Positions 1 to 8,463 of a stretch of DNA of 64,000 nucleotides are shown here, piece by piece. A program made the translations under genes and the position numbers. Under the pieces are notes generated by a model. It was given only the letters and a program-made list of their open reading frames with translations. It ran no database searches and was not told where the DNA came from. The stretch is taken from the NCBI GenBank assembly GCA_034112445.1, contig JAWUVI010000008.1:1-64000 (forward strand), in the 5' to 3' direction. The stretch comes from Pelagadaptatus sp034112445. Its GTDB lineage: Bacteria > Pseudomonadota > Gammaproteobacteria > Pseudomonadales > Cellvibrionaceae. Within the stretch, counting starts at the first letter, position 1. Every line of letters starts with the position of its first letter.

Positions 1-142
1 GCCAACTTGGGTTTATCGGCCTTAATATTAAGGTGTCGCCTTCTTTAATTATCTCTAATTGACTAACCCCTTGATACTCCATTCCCTTGGGAAGTCTAAC
101 CGCTTGATTGTTGCCATTTTTGAATATTGATACAGTTTTCAT
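1..142 (-). CDS. VapB-type antitoxin, N-terminal part (cut by window edge)
   Basis: The reading frame starts with ATG at 142 and runs off the left edge, giving 47 codons. The translation begins MKTVSIFKNGNNQAVRLPKG and continues through a segment ending in ILRPINPSW. This is the N-terminal swapped-hairpin (AbrB/MazE-like) DNA-binding domain of VapB antitoxins, where the NGxxQAVRLP pattern is characteristic. A purine-rich ribosome site (GAGGG) lies 6 bases before the start. In known vapBC modules the antitoxin precedes a PIN-domain RNase toxin, which would lie outside the window to the left; I cannot see it. The family call is good, and whether the toxin is present is unknown. Confidence 0.8.
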   Translation of the reverse strand, partial: MKTVSIFKNGNNQAVRLPKGMEYQGVSQLEIIKEGDTLILRPINPSW

Positions 143-583
143 GATTAACCCTCAAAACCTATGCTTAACCTATGTATAGTAAAACAAAGAGAAACCTATG
201 TACAGCATATGGAACGATAGACTGATCAATAGGGTCAGAGATCAATGGAGCCAGAGTCTTTGATTAATCCTTTTGCCCACTGCTGCGGCCGCAATTGACA
301 TATAGAGGCTTTAAATGATGGATTCTTTGGTACGGATGATGCTTAGCCTGCGGCTACATCATTTCGGCACCCCTGCACACAATCTACCTTGGTAGTGCTG
401 TATGTCATTAGCGTTATGCAAGTCACTATAAGATTCAAATTGCTACCATTGTTTGATGCTTCTACAGTAGTATGGTTTTGTATGAGCTTGGCATGAGATC
501 AAGCTCAGTGAGAACGGTAAACAGCTTGAAAACAGCCGCCTAGGTAAATTGAAAATTTCATAAGTGTCATTGCAAGGAATAGC
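143..583. other. Non-coding stretch between the antitoxin gene and the GGDEF gene
   Basis: I see no convincing gene in these 441 bases. The part next to the antitoxin gene has three copies of AACCTATG or a close variant within about 50 bases (around 155-202), a plausible site for autoregulation of a toxin-antitoxin operon; this is inference. A short imperfect tandem repeat sits at 224-255. The only small reading frame that begins well (26 codons near 315) has no ribosome site and matches nothing I know. Confidence 0.5.
224..255. repeat. 16-bp imperfect tandem duplication resembling a RAYT/REP-type element remnant
   Basis: Two 16-base units, GATCAATAGGGTCAGA and GATCAATGGAGCCAGA, lie head to tail with three differences and are followed by GTCTTTGATTAAT. 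GGGTCAGAG-type strings next to TTTGATT are, as far as I remember, common around Y1-family (IS200-like, REP-associated) transposase genes in marine gammaproteobacteria. No transposase remains here, so at most this is a remnant. The repeat is seen directly; its origin is inferred. Confidence 0.4.
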
Positions 584-1611
584 ATGCAAAAGAATTTGCA
601 ACAGAATTTTGAATATCGTCGTAGTGTGATGCAGGCTTTACTCCTTCTAACCATGTTAGGCGGAGTCATATTTTCCACTCTTAATATCTATCGCGAACTC
701 TGGTCCTTGGCGGCAGTAGAATTCGTATTTGGTCTTGTTGCATTTTTTTATGGCGCACGATTAAGCAAACCGAACACTTGCAGCGCTGGATAACCATTTA
801 TTTGATTCCGTTTTTCTCAGCCATGGTGTACGCCATGTGTGTGCCAAATTCGACAAGCACCATTATCATTTGGATATTAACTATTCCAGTAATGTCGTAT
901 CTTTTGATGGGCAAAAAACAAGGTTTTTGGGTGTCACTATTTTTTATTGTCAGTGGCATAACAGTCTACCACTTTCGGTTTCTAGGAAGTGATCTTGGAA
1001 TAAATATCGCAAACTCTCTGAATATTACTATTAGCGCTTTTGTCATAATCTCATTGGCTCATGTGTATGAGGTCAATAGAGAAAATAATGAGGAACGTCT
1101 GTTAGAACTGGCAGGTACAGACAAGCTAACAGGCTTAGCCAATCGTATGAAATTAACAGAGACTTTTACACTTTATGCTGAATATGCAAAACGCCATAAA
1201 ACCCCTCTTGCTGTCGTACTTTTTGATCTCGATTTTTTTAAAAAGATTAATGATCAGCATGGTCATCATGTTGGCGATGTAAGCCTGCGCTTTATTGCTG
1301 ATTTTATTCAGGCAAGAGTCAGGAAAACTGATTTATTGGCTAGATTTGGTGGTGAAGAATTTGCCTTACTAATGGTCGGTTCTAATGAAAAGAATTGTTT
1401 TCAACAGGTAGATTCAATCAGGCAAGAGTTAGCCGATACGCCTTTTAGTCACGATGATCTCACTCTCACTATGACTGTCAGTGCCGGCATGGCAATGTAT
1501 GGAAAAGATGCTGATAGCCTCGATGCGTTACTATTAAAAGCCGACCAACGTTTGTATATAGCCAAAGGCAATGGTCGAAATTGTGTGGTTGACGCAAATA
1601 ATCAAGGATAG
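584..1611 (+). pseudogene. Membrane-anchored diguanylate cyclase (GGDEF), interrupted by a frameshift
   Basis: Two adjacent frames together make one protein. Frame A (584-793) starts at ATG after AAGGAATAGC and encodes an N-terminus with two membrane segments. Frame B is open from before 778 to 1611 and encodes further membrane segments, then a GGDEF domain. The joined product would be about 340 residues with a multi-pass membrane sensor of a type common in marine gammaproteobacterial cyclases. In frame B numbering from the TTG at 778, the active site GGEEF is at residues 191-195 and an RxxD inhibitory site (R182, D185) lies five residues before it, so the catalytic half looks intact. The product would make cyclic di-GMP. 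The frames switch between about 743 and 777; a run of seven T at 743-749 is a likely slip site. A start inside frame B (for example near 823) could still give a shortened protein. The alternatives are a sequencing indel or true inactivation. Confidence 0.72.
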
Positions 1612-1630
1612 GTTCGATAGCGGAAAATAG

Positions 1631-1650
1631 ATTCTGGCCTACGCCAGAAT
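1631..1650. repeat. REP-like palindrome, copy 1
   Basis: ATTCTGGC-CTAC-GCCAGAAT is a perfect 8-bp inverted repeat with a 4-base loop, followed by GACG. The same element occurs at 4723-4742 and, with one loop change, at 6597-6616, always between genes. This fits a dispersed REP-type family. Here it lies just after the GGDEF stop codon. Confidence 0.75.
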
Positions 1651-1792
1651 GACGATGGTGTGATATGCCACAAGCTAAGCGGTTTTCGCCTTTAAACTAA
1701 GCGGTTTTGGCGTAAAAAACCTTTTATTAGAGCTAACTGTCCTATACAATTGCGTTGTAATTCCAATTACCTTCTTTTAAAAGGGACTTAAA

Positions 1793-2191
1793 ATGAAATT
1801 GAACCATATAATTCTGGCTGGCTTACTGGGTGCAGCAGTTCCTGCCTCATTCGCTCTGGATGACACCACACCGGCTGCCGTTGTTTTAAATGCAACCGAG
1901 CAAGCGGCGGTTGACGCATTGGACACGGCTCTGAAAGCAGCAACTACTGATACCGAAAAACAACAAGCATTGGCTGACGCCGTTGCGGCTAACACTGCTC
2001 TGTCTGGTGTTTTACAAGCCTTTGCTTTAGATTTTGGCATGAGCCTTGATGTTGTTTTAGCCGCTATAACCACTGGTCTAGGTACTACAGCTGCTGGTAG
2101 CCAAACTGGCGGGTCTTCATTGTCTTTCTCTACACCAAACACTGGCGCTAACAGCGGCGGCGGCGGCGGTGGTACAGCTTCAGGCGGTTAA
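1793..2191 (+). CDS. Small exported Ala/Gly-rich protein of unknown function
   Basis: This is a 132-residue protein with a clear signal peptide (Lys at position 3, hydrophobic stretch at about 5-18, A-S-F-A-L cleavage region near 18-22). The mature part is acidic and Ala-rich to about residue 100. It ends in a Ser/Gly tail with six consecutive Gly (about 124-129) and then TASGG. I recognise no domain. The start is supported by AAGGGA about 7 bases upstream, and a strong terminator follows 33 bases after the stop, so it is a monocistronic, deliberately ended unit. The low-complexity tail suggests a flexible or surface-exposed end. An antisense frame of similar length on the other strand is a shadow of the Ala codons. 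I am confident it is a gene but not of its role. Confidence 0.72.
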   Translation: MKLNHIILAGLLGAAVPASFALDDTTPAAVVLNATEQAAVDALDTALKAATTDTEKQQALADAVAANTALSGVLQAFALDFGMSLDVVLAAITTGLGTTAAGSQTGGSSLSFSTPNTGANSGGGGGGTASGG

Positions 2192-2224
2192 TAACCGACT
2201 CAGCACCGCAATAGCAATACCGAG

Positions 2225-2251
2225 AGCCCTGCAGAGATGCGGGGCTTTTTT
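2225..2251 (+). terminator. Rho-independent terminator after the small exported protein gene
   Basis: An 8-bp stem AGCCCTGC / GCGGGGCT (one G-T pair) with loop AGAGAT is followed directly by six T. It lies 33 bases past the stop at 2191 and separates that gene from the converging ligase-like gene. Confidence 0.85.
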
Positions 2252-2275
2252 ATGTCTGCTTTTTATGGTTTTCCT

Positions 2276-3697
2276 TTATCTCTGCTTAGCTGGCAGATAA
2301 CGAATCACCCACGCTAACGACAAAATAATCACAAACGTTGCGGCATTGGCGGGCAACTGCAAGCTGAAATCTACTGTGCTGTGCATGAGCATGGCCAAAA
2401 TGGCCATTAACGGTGGGAAGGCCATCGCCTGAAACAATAAAGTTTTGCGGTGTCGCATGGCATAAACCGCATTCTTTAAGCTCAATATAATTAACGCCAA
2501 TAACGGCAAGCACCCTAGCACGCCATGTTCAGCCAAAAACTGAAAATAGTCGTTATGGCCGTGATCGTAATAGAGGGGTATGTCGGCCTGCCGGTAATAC
2601 GGAAAAGTGGTGTAATAACTGCCCGCACCAGAGCCCAGCAACGGTTGGCGCTTGATCATGGTCCAGGTGTCGCGATTCACTTCATCGCGGGTTTCTTTAG
2701 TGAAGGCGGTGGTTTCTAGGCGCTCTTTGACTTTGTCTAACCCAAACCAAGCCCCCACAATAAACGAGTCGATTAAGATTAAGCTCAGCAACAAAATAAT
2801 GCTGCCTTTGGTGATGCGTTTGGTAAACCACAACCACAAGAAACCCGACAGGATTAAGCTGGTGAAAAACGCGGCATTGCCCATGCGTGATTTACTCAGC
2901 ACCAACGCCACCACCATCATGGCCAAGCCCAATCGCACCCGTACCTTTGGACCTAATAAGGTGGTTAATAATCGCCGTCCGTGTTCACGCCAATTCTTGG
3001 ATGAGGATTGGTATAAATCGGCCAGCAGCAAACCGGTGCCCATGCTGATACTCAGAATCAGGTAGTTGGCAAAATGGTTGCGATTCCAAAAGGTGCCGGT
3101 GGCGGTGCCAATAAAGCCCTCTTTCTTAATCAAGAAGCCGTATTCAGCGCCCGACAGCGTCATTAAGCTACCGTACACGCCTTGAAACACGCCACCAATG
3201 AGCAAAACAATGGCTAAGGTGCGCAACCGCTCTTTGCTGTTGATTAACGCCAAGGTTAAAAATGCCAGTGCGGTGAAGGCCAGCGTTTGACGCAGATGAA
3301 GCCAAGTAATCTGTGGATCTATGGATACACTGAGCCACGCTTGGGTTTCTATAGCGGGGTCTACCGGACGCAATAACGCCACCAGCGCCGCTGGCAACGG
3401 CAAGAGCTGTAACCCCATAACCGCAGCAAAACCCAGCAAGCAGACAAACAACGCTTTGCTGTTAGTCAGTGCCGGCGTTGTTAGCACCCTGCCCTTAAGA
3501 TAAGAAACCAGCCAGAAAGCAAACACCGAGAAGCTCACTAACTCCATTAAATGCCAAGCCCAAGCACGGTTGCTGCCCAGCGGCAGTGGCAACCAAATAA
3601 TAAGGGTAAGAAACGCTATAAACAGGGCTTTATCAGAATGAGGCCGGGGCATTTGATGGCGCTTGGACACTTGATTACGTTGGGACACCTTAGGCAT
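2276..3697 (-). CDS. O-antigen ligase/polymerase family membrane protein (Wzy_C)
   Basis: This 473-residue protein is almost entirely hydrophobic, with 10 or more predicted membrane segments. Between them lies a large periplasmic loop containing LLGSGAGSYYTTFPYYR and, further on, HGHNDYFQFLAEHG. The G-x-G-x-G followed by an H-N-x-[YF]-x-x-x-x-x-E-x-G pattern is diagnostic for the WaaL/Wzy_C family, which transfers or polymerises O-antigen or other glycans on undecaprenyl carriers at the periplasmic face. The segment GTFWNRNHFANYL is also typical of this group. The chosen ATG overlaps the 3' end of hemB by 8 bases, which suggests translational coupling; an internal Met at residue 16 is the alternative start. 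No other glycan genes are nearby, so I cannot say whether it ligates O-antigen, polymerises it, or glycosylates a protein. Confidence 0.82.
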   Translation of the reverse strand: MPKVSQRNQVSKRHQMPRPHSDKALFIAFLTLIIWLPLPLGSNRAWAWHLMELVSFSVFAFWLVSYLKGRVLTTPALTNSKALFVCLLGFAAVMGLQLLPLPAALVALLRPVDPAIETQAWLSVSIDPQITWLHLRQTLAFTALAFLTLALINSKERLRTLAIVLLIGGVFQGVYGSLMTLSGAEYGFLIKKEGFIGTATGTFWNRNHFANYLILSISMGTGLLLADLYQSSSKNWREHGRRLLTTLLGPKVRVRLGLAMMVVALVLSKSRMGNAAFFTSLILSGFLWLWFTKRITKGSIILLLSLILIDSFIVGAWFGLDKVKERLETTAFTKETRDEVNRDTWTMIKRQPLLGSGAGSYYTTFPYYRQADIPLYYDHGHNDYFQFLAEHGVLGCLPLLALIILSLKNAVYAMRHRKTLLFQAMAFPPLMAILAMLMHSTVDFSLQLPANAATFVIILSLAWVIRYLPAKQR

Positions 3698-4673
3698 CCA
3701 CCAACCAATCGGCTAACTCTTCAGCGTAGTAGGTAATGATTAGATCGCAGCCTGCACGTTTAAAGGCGAGCATGGTTTCCAGCACTATGGCTTTTTCATC
3801 AATCACACCAGCGGCAGCACCGGCTTTGATCATGGCGTACTCACCACTGACGTGATAAACGGCCAGTGGTTTTTCAGAGTGTTGGCGAATGTCGGCAATC
3901 ACATCAAGGTAAGCGGTACCTGGCTTCACCATTAATACATCTGCGCCTTCTAATTCATCTTGCATAGATTCAGCCAGTGCTTCACGGCTGTTGGCTGGGT
4001 CCATTTGATAAGTAGAACGTGAGCCTTTAAACGTGCTGTCTACGGCATCACGAAACGGGCCGTAAAACGCTGAGGCAAATTTGGTGGAATAGGACATTAC
4101 CGGAATGTGGTTAAACCCATTATCGTCTAAGACTTGGCGAATGGCGGCGATCATGCCATCCATCATGCCTGAGGGCGCAATCATATCGACGCCCGCTTGG
4201 GCGGCGACCAACACCTGCTTTTGTAAGTTCGCCAAGGTGGTGTCGTTGTCTACATCGTCATTGCACACGACTCCGCAATGGCCATGGATGGTGTATTCGC
4301 AAAAGCAATTATCGCTGATCACCAGCATTTCAGGTTGGGCTTGTTTGGCAATGCCAATAATGCGCGCCATTAATCCTGAATCAGACCAAGTGTCGGAGCC
4401 GTCTTCGTCTTTATGGGTAGACACACCAAATAACAACACCGCTTTTATGCCTTTGCGCCAAGCGCGTTGCACGACTTCGGCTAACTGCGCTTCAGGATAG
4501 CGAAACACACCGGGCATGGAGCTGATGGTCACTGGCTTGCTGATGCCTTCCTCGACAAAAATCGGCAGGATAAAATCGTTTACGCTGAGTTGATTTTCTC
4601 TCACCAACTGCCGCAATACCGGAGTACGACGCAAGCGACGGAAACGAAATTCTGGTTTTATGGTAACGGACAT
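3690..4673 (-). CDS. hemB: Delta-aminolevulinic acid dehydratase (porphobilinogen synthase)
   Basis: HemB condenses two 5-aminolevulinate molecules into porphobilinogen in the cytosol, the second common step of tetrapyrrole synthesis. The 327-residue length is normal. Visible motifs are the metal-binding cysteine cluster DNCFCEYTIHGHCG (C123, C125, C133), the first active-site lysine in YSTKFASAFYGPFRDA (K198), and the Schiff-base lysine in VLMVKPGTAYLD (K250). All catalytic residues are present, so it should be active and zinc-dependent. It is the third of five genes on the minus strand after glnS, cysS and the CMD-like gene. A REP-like palindrome sits in the 103-base gap upstream, so it may have its own promoter. 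The downstream ligase-like gene overlaps its stop. Confidence 0.97.
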   Translation of the reverse strand: MSVTIKPEFRFRRLRRTPVLRQLVRENQLSVNDFILPIFVEEGISKPVTISSMPGVFRYPEAQLAEVVQRAWRKGIKAVLLFGVSTHKDEDGSDTWSDSGLMARIIGIAKQAQPEMLVISDNCFCEYTIHGHCGVVCNDDVDNDTTLANLQKQVLVAAQAGVDMIAPSGMMDGMIAAIRQVLDDNGFNHIPVMSYSTKFASAFYGPFRDAVDSTFKGSRSTYQMDPANSREALAESMQDELEGADVLMVKPGTAYLDVIADIRQHSEKPLAVYHVSGEYAMIKAGAAAGVIDEKAIVLETMLAFKRAGCDLIITYYAEELADWLVDA

Positions 4674-4722
4674 GCTGTCATCCCATTAATTATTGTGTGT
4701 GAAATTGTCATTGTCATCTTGG

Positions 4723-4742
4723 ATTCTGGCCTACGCCAGAAT
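4723..4742. repeat. REP-like palindrome, copy 2
   Basis: This has the same 20 bases as the copy at 1631-1650, again followed by GACG. It lies between the CMD-like gene and hemB. Confidence 0.75.
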
Positions 4743-4776
4743 GACGGGCGACGAGCCTGCCCCAGACTGACTCAGG

Positions 4777-5157
4777 TTAGTCCTCTTCCCAGCTTTCGAT
4801 TACTTCTTTGGCCGCTCTTGTGGCTTCCAGCGTCGCGGGAAAACCACAGTATGCGGTTGCGTGAATCAAGATCTCTTGTATTTCTTCTTTGCTAACGCCG
4901 TTGCGCAATGCGCCGCGAACATGGCCTTTTAATTCATTCGGCGCCTTTAAACCAATCAACATGGCCATGGTGATCATGCTACGGGTTTTTCGATCGAGGC
5001 CGTCTCTGTCCCACACAGTGCCCCAGGCATTTTCCATCACCAATTCTTGAATCGGCGCTTCAAATTCTGAAACGTTATTTAAGGCTCTGTCGACAAATTC
5101 ATCGCTCATGGTTTCGCGTCGAATTTGTTCGCCACGAATTCTTCTTTCACTTTTCAT
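4777..5157 (-). CDS. Carboxymuconolactone decarboxylase (CMD/AhpD-like) family protein
   Basis: This 126-residue all-helical protein has the CMD domain over about residues 35-115. The helix carrying KTRSMITMAMLIGL is typical, followed by ELKGHVRGALRNGVSKEEIQEILIHATAYCGFPA. The nearest described relatives are 4-carboxymuconolactone decarboxylase (PcaC), which decarboxylates gamma-carboxymuconolactone in the protocatechuate branch, and AhpD-type peroxidase partners. The AhpD CxxC pair is absent (only one Cys, in the AYCGFP motif), so a PcaC-like role is the better guess. No other pca genes are nearby, and the gene sits between cysS and hemB, so the true substrate is open. Ribosome-site support for the start is weak; Met17 is an alternative start. 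Confidence 0.8.
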   Translation of the reverse strand: MKSERRIRGEQIRRETMSDEFVDRALNNVSEFEAPIQELVMENAWGTVWDRDGLDRKTRSMITMAMLIGLKAPNELKGHVRGALRNGVSKEEIQEILIHATAYCGFPATLEATRAAKEVIESWEED

Positions 5158-5195
5158 AACCGTATCACCATCAATCTTTTTACTGTTTAAACTGA

Positions 5196-6569
5196 TTATT
5201 CACGACGCCATTGAGTTGTGGCACCGGAGTCTTCTAATATCACGCCCTGCTCTAATAACTGCTGACGAATTTCATCGGCACGGCCGTAATTTTTATCTTG
5301 CTTGGCCTGAATGCGTTCGGCGACCAGTGCATCGACATCGTCACTGCTGACTTCACCGCTGGACGCTTGCATAAACCACTGTTCCGGCTCTTGTTGTAAC
5401 AAGCCTATTTGTTCACCGGCTTTTAATAGCAAGGACTTCAATCGGGGTTTATCGGCAGCTTCGGCTTTGTTTAAGTCTCTGGCAATGGCTCGCAATTCAC
5501 CAAGGGCGACAGGCGTGTTCAAATCATCCAATAGTGCGTGATAAAACGGCTGGTCTTTAATATCGACATCGATGATTTCGACGTCTTGAACTTCACGCAG
5601 CGCTTTATAAAACGCATCCAATCGGACTTTGGTTTCGGTGAGCAACTCGAGTGAAAAATCCATTTCAGAACGGTATTGAGCCGAGAGTAACGCGCAGCGA
5701 ATCACTTCACCTTTGTACTGTGTCAGTAATTCGCGAACAGTGCGGAAATTGCCCAATGACTTGGACATTTTTTCGCCGCCAATATTGATGTAACCATTGT
5801 GCATCCAATAGCGAACGTATTCTTTACCACCGTGAGCACAACAGCTTTGCGCCACTTCGTTTTCATGGTGAGGAAAAATCAAATCACGACCGCCACCATG
5901 AATATCAATGGTGTCCCCTAAGTGGGTTTCAATCATGGCAGAACATTCTAAATGCCAACCCGGACGACCATAACCCCATGGGCTGTCCCAACCGGGTTCA
6001 GTTTCAGATGAGGGTTTCCATAAGACAAAATCACCGGCGTATTTTTTATAAGGCGCGACTTCTACACGGGCACCATCGAGCATGTCTTCTAGAGAACGAT
6101 TCGATAGCTTGCCGTAATCGGCCATAGACTGAACCGCAAACAACACATGACCTTCTGCGGCATAGGCGTGACCCTTATCAACCAGACGCTGCACCATATC
6201 GATCATTTGTGGAACGTGATCGGTGGCATAGGGAACAACCGTGGGTTGCTGGGCATTGAGCTGTGTCATGTCGGCGTCAAATTCTTTCGCGTAACGAGCC
6301 GCCAATTGCGCAATGGGCTCGTTATTTTCGGCGGCCGCCTTCATGATTTTGTCGTCGATATCGGTAATGTTACGGGCGTAAATAACCTCTGGGTATTCAC
6401 TTTTTAATAAGCGAAATAACGTATCGAACACCACCACGGGGCGAGCATTACCAATGTGAACCAAGTTGTATACTGTTGGCCCGCAAACGTACATTTTCAC
6501 TTTGCCTTCTTCTAAAGGAACAAAGGTTTCTTTTTGGCGCGCTTGGGTGTTATAAATTTTAAGACTCAT
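5196..6569 (-). CDS. cysS: Cysteinyl-tRNA synthetase
   Basis: This 457-residue class I aminoacyl-tRNA synthetase charges tRNA-Cys. The HIGH-type signature appears as HIGN (residues 38-41) and the second signature as KMSKSLGN near residue 267. The zinc ligands begin with the Cys in YVCGPTVYN (C29), followed by the WHLECSAM and HHENEVAQS regions that complete the site. The C-terminal helical domain contains RIQAKQDKNYGRADEIRQQL, typical of bacterial CysS. Length and motifs are normal. It follows glnS with a 57-base gap holding a REP-like palindrome and precedes the CMD-like gene by 38 bases. Confidence 0.97.
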   Translation of the reverse strand: MSLKIYNTQARQKETFVPLEEGKVKMYVCGPTVYNLVHIGNARPVVVFDTLFRLLKSEYPEVIYARNITDIDDKIMKAAAENNEPIAQLAARYAKEFDADMTQLNAQQPTVVPYATDHVPQMIDMVQRLVDKGHAYAAEGHVLFAVQSMADYGKLSNRSLEDMLDGARVEVAPYKKYAGDFVLWKPSSETEPGWDSPWGYGRPGWHLECSAMIETHLGDTIDIHGGGRDLIFPHHENEVAQSCCAHGGKEYVRYWMHNGYINIGGEKMSKSLGNFRTVRELLTQYKGEVIRCALLSAQYRSEMDFSLELLTETKVRLDAFYKALREVQDVEIIDVDIKDQPFYHALLDDLNTPVALGELRAIARDLNKAEAADKPRLKSLLLKAGEQIGLLQQEPEQWFMQASSGEVSSDDVDALVAERIQAKQDKNYGRADEIRQQLLEQGVILEDSGATTQWRRE

Positions 6570-6596
6570 TCTTTTCTCTTACTGACGTTATCATAG

Positions 6597-6616
6597 ATTC
6601 TGGCCTGCGCCAGAAT
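6597..6616. repeat. REP-like palindrome, copy 3 (loop variant)
   Basis: ATTCTGGC-CTGC-GCCAGAAT has the same stem as copies 1 and 2, one loop base differs (A to G), and it is again followed by GAC. It lies between glnS and cysS. Confidence 0.72.
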
Positions 6617-6626
6617 GACACTTTCA

Positions 6627-8306
6627 TTAAACTTTATTTGCCCAGGTATCTTTTAAGCCAATGGCTCGATTAAAAACCAACTTGTCGGCACGGCTGTGTT
6701 TGCTGTCCAAACAAAAATAACCTTCGCGTTCGAACTGGTAACTTGTCTCAGGCTTGGCATTTAATAATGATTTTTCGGCTTTGCAATTTGCTAAAATCGT
6801 CAATGATTCGGGGTTGATAAAATCAAGGAAGTTTTTATCACCGGCGTCTGGTGCTTCTTCATTAAATAACCGATCGTACAAGCGCACTTCACAATCCACT
6901 GAGTCGGTTGCCGAGACCCAGTGAATAACCCCACGCGGTTTCATTTCTGCTGGTGGATTCTCACCTACGGTGCCTTCAATTAAGGTCGCTTTAATTTCTA
7001 TAACGTTGCCTTGTGCGTCTTTAATGGCTTCGTCGGCTTTAATAACGTAAGCGCCGCGTAACCGTACAAACTCACCTAACACCAAACGTTTAAATTTCTT
7101 TCTCGATAAGGTGTTATCTTCAGTGAAATCGTCTTTATCAATATACAATTCACGCGTAAACGGCAGTTGCCTCTCGCCCATTTCTGGACGGTTAGGGTGA
7201 ATCGCTTGCGTCATTGATTGCTGCTCACCTTCAGGCATATTGGTGACGGTTACTTTGAGCGGATTCATAACACACATGGCTCGCGGTGCATCGTTGTTTA
7301 AGTGGTCGCGTACGCAATATTCTAGCTGGCCCACATCAATGGTACTGGCTGAGCGGGTCACACCAATCATGTCGCAAAAATTACGAATCGATTGAGCGCC
7401 GTATCCACGTCTGCGCATACCAGAGATGGTTGGTAAACGTGGGTCGTCCCAACCATCAACATGATTTTCGTCGACCAGTTGTTTTAGTTTGCGCTTTGAT
7501 GTGACGGTGTAATTAAGCTCTAAGCGGGCAAATTCATATTGGGTAGGCTGACTCGGTACGGGTAAGTTGGCCGTAAACCATTCGTATAAGGGTTTATGGT
7601 CGGCAAACTCTAAGGTGCAAATAGAATGGGTTACGCCTTCAATCGCATCTTCTTGGCCATGGGCAAAATCATAAGATGGGTAGATGCACCATTTATCACC
7701 TGTTTGATGGTGGCTTTGCTTGCGAATGCGATACAAGATGGGATCGCGCAAGTTCATATTGGGGCTGGCCATATCAATTTTGGCGCGTAACACACAGGCA
7801 CCTTCTTCGTATTCACCGGCGCGCATTTTTTCAAAATCGGCCAAGTTATCCGCCGCGCTATTCTCTCGTTGCGGGCTGTCTTTACCGGGCGTGGTTGCCC
7901 AACCGCGATACTCTCGAGCTTGATCTGGCGACAAGTGACACACGTAAGCTTTACCTTGTTCGATAAGATGAATAGCCCAAGCGTGAAATTGATCAAAATA
8001 GTTTGAGGCATAACGCACATTGCCTGCCCACTCAAAACCCAACCATTCAACATCTTGCTTAATAGCGTCTACGTATTCTTGATCTTCTTTAGCAGGATTG
8101 GTGTCATCAAAACGTAGATTACACTCGCCACCAAATTCATTAGCCAAGCCAAAATTCAGACAAATTGCCTTGGCGTGACCAATGTGTAAATAACCATTAG
8201 GCTCAGGTGGAAAACGAGTTGTTAGGGTTTGTATTTTGCCAGAGTCCAAATCTTGCTTGATGATTTGTTCTAAAAAATTCAAAGGCTTGTTGGGCGTATC
8301 ACTCAT
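6627..8306 (-). CDS. glnS: Glutaminyl-tRNA synthetase
   Basis: This 559-residue class Ic synthetase forms Gln-tRNA(Gln) directly. The sequence shows RFPPEPNGYLHIGHAKA with the HIGH signature at residues 41-44, and the KMSKS equivalent as VTSKRKL near residue 272, the form used by GlnRS. The segment RFDDTNPAKEDQEYVDAI and the C-terminal beta-barrel anticodon-binding domains are present, and the length matches the family. Presence of GlnRS is a typical gammaproteobacterial feature. It is the first gene of the minus-strand group and is divergent from ppiB across a 157-base promoter region. Confidence 0.98.
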   Translation of the reverse strand: MSDTPNKPLNFLEQIIKQDLDSGKIQTLTTRFPPEPNGYLHIGHAKAICLNFGLANEFGGECNLRFDDTNPAKEDQEYVDAIKQDVEWLGFEWAGNVRYASNYFDQFHAWAIHLIEQGKAYVCHLSPDQAREYRGWATTPGKDSPQRENSAADNLADFEKMRAGEYEEGACVLRAKIDMASPNMNLRDPILYRIRKQSHHQTGDKWCIYPSYDFAHGQEDAIEGVTHSICTLEFADHKPLYEWFTANLPVPSQPTQYEFARLELNYTVTSKRKLKQLVDENHVDGWDDPRLPTISGMRRRGYGAQSIRNFCDMIGVTRSASTIDVGQLEYCVRDHLNNDAPRAMCVMNPLKVTVTNMPEGEQQSMTQAIHPNRPEMGERQLPFTRELYIDKDDFTEDNTLSRKKFKRLVLGEFVRLRGAYVIKADEAIKDAQGNVIEIKATLIEGTVGENPPAEMKPRGVIHWVSATDSVDCEVRLYDRLFNEEAPDAGDKNFLDFINPESLTILANCKAEKSLLNAKPETSYQFEREGYFCLDSKHSRADKLVFNRAIGLKDTWANKV

Positions 8307-8353
8307 AATTTGTGTCTTTATCCATTGGATAATTAATTAAACAGCCCATAGGT

Positions 8354-8381
8354 TTGGGCGCTTTAGGAAATCGTGTATTAT
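8354..8381 (+). promoter_or_regulatory. Candidate sigma-70 promoter for ppiB-lpxH-trmO
   Basis: TTGGGC (8354-8359) and TATTAT (8376-8381) are separated by 16 bases, about 80 bases upstream of the ppiB start, in the divergent glnS/ppiB region. The -10 is good and the -35 is weak. This was found by eye only. Confidence 0.4.
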
Positions 8382-8463
8382 AGCCGCCTCACTGGGTACT
8401 AAGCACCTATATAGACGCAGTTTTTTACTCAACTGGCTTTTATTTTTTCGTACAGGAAACAAC

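Noticed and set aside
743..777. Programmed -1 ribosomal frameshift in the GGDEF gene
   Set aside because: The T run does not sit in the frame needed for a classic X-XXY-YYZ slip, and there is no evident downstream pseudoknot; a mutation or sequencing indel is simpler.
1777..2142. Open frame on the minus strand antisense to the small exported protein
   Set aside because: It mirrors the Ala/Gly-rich codons of the plus-strand gene, has no ribosome site, and the plus-strand gene has a signal peptide and terminator.
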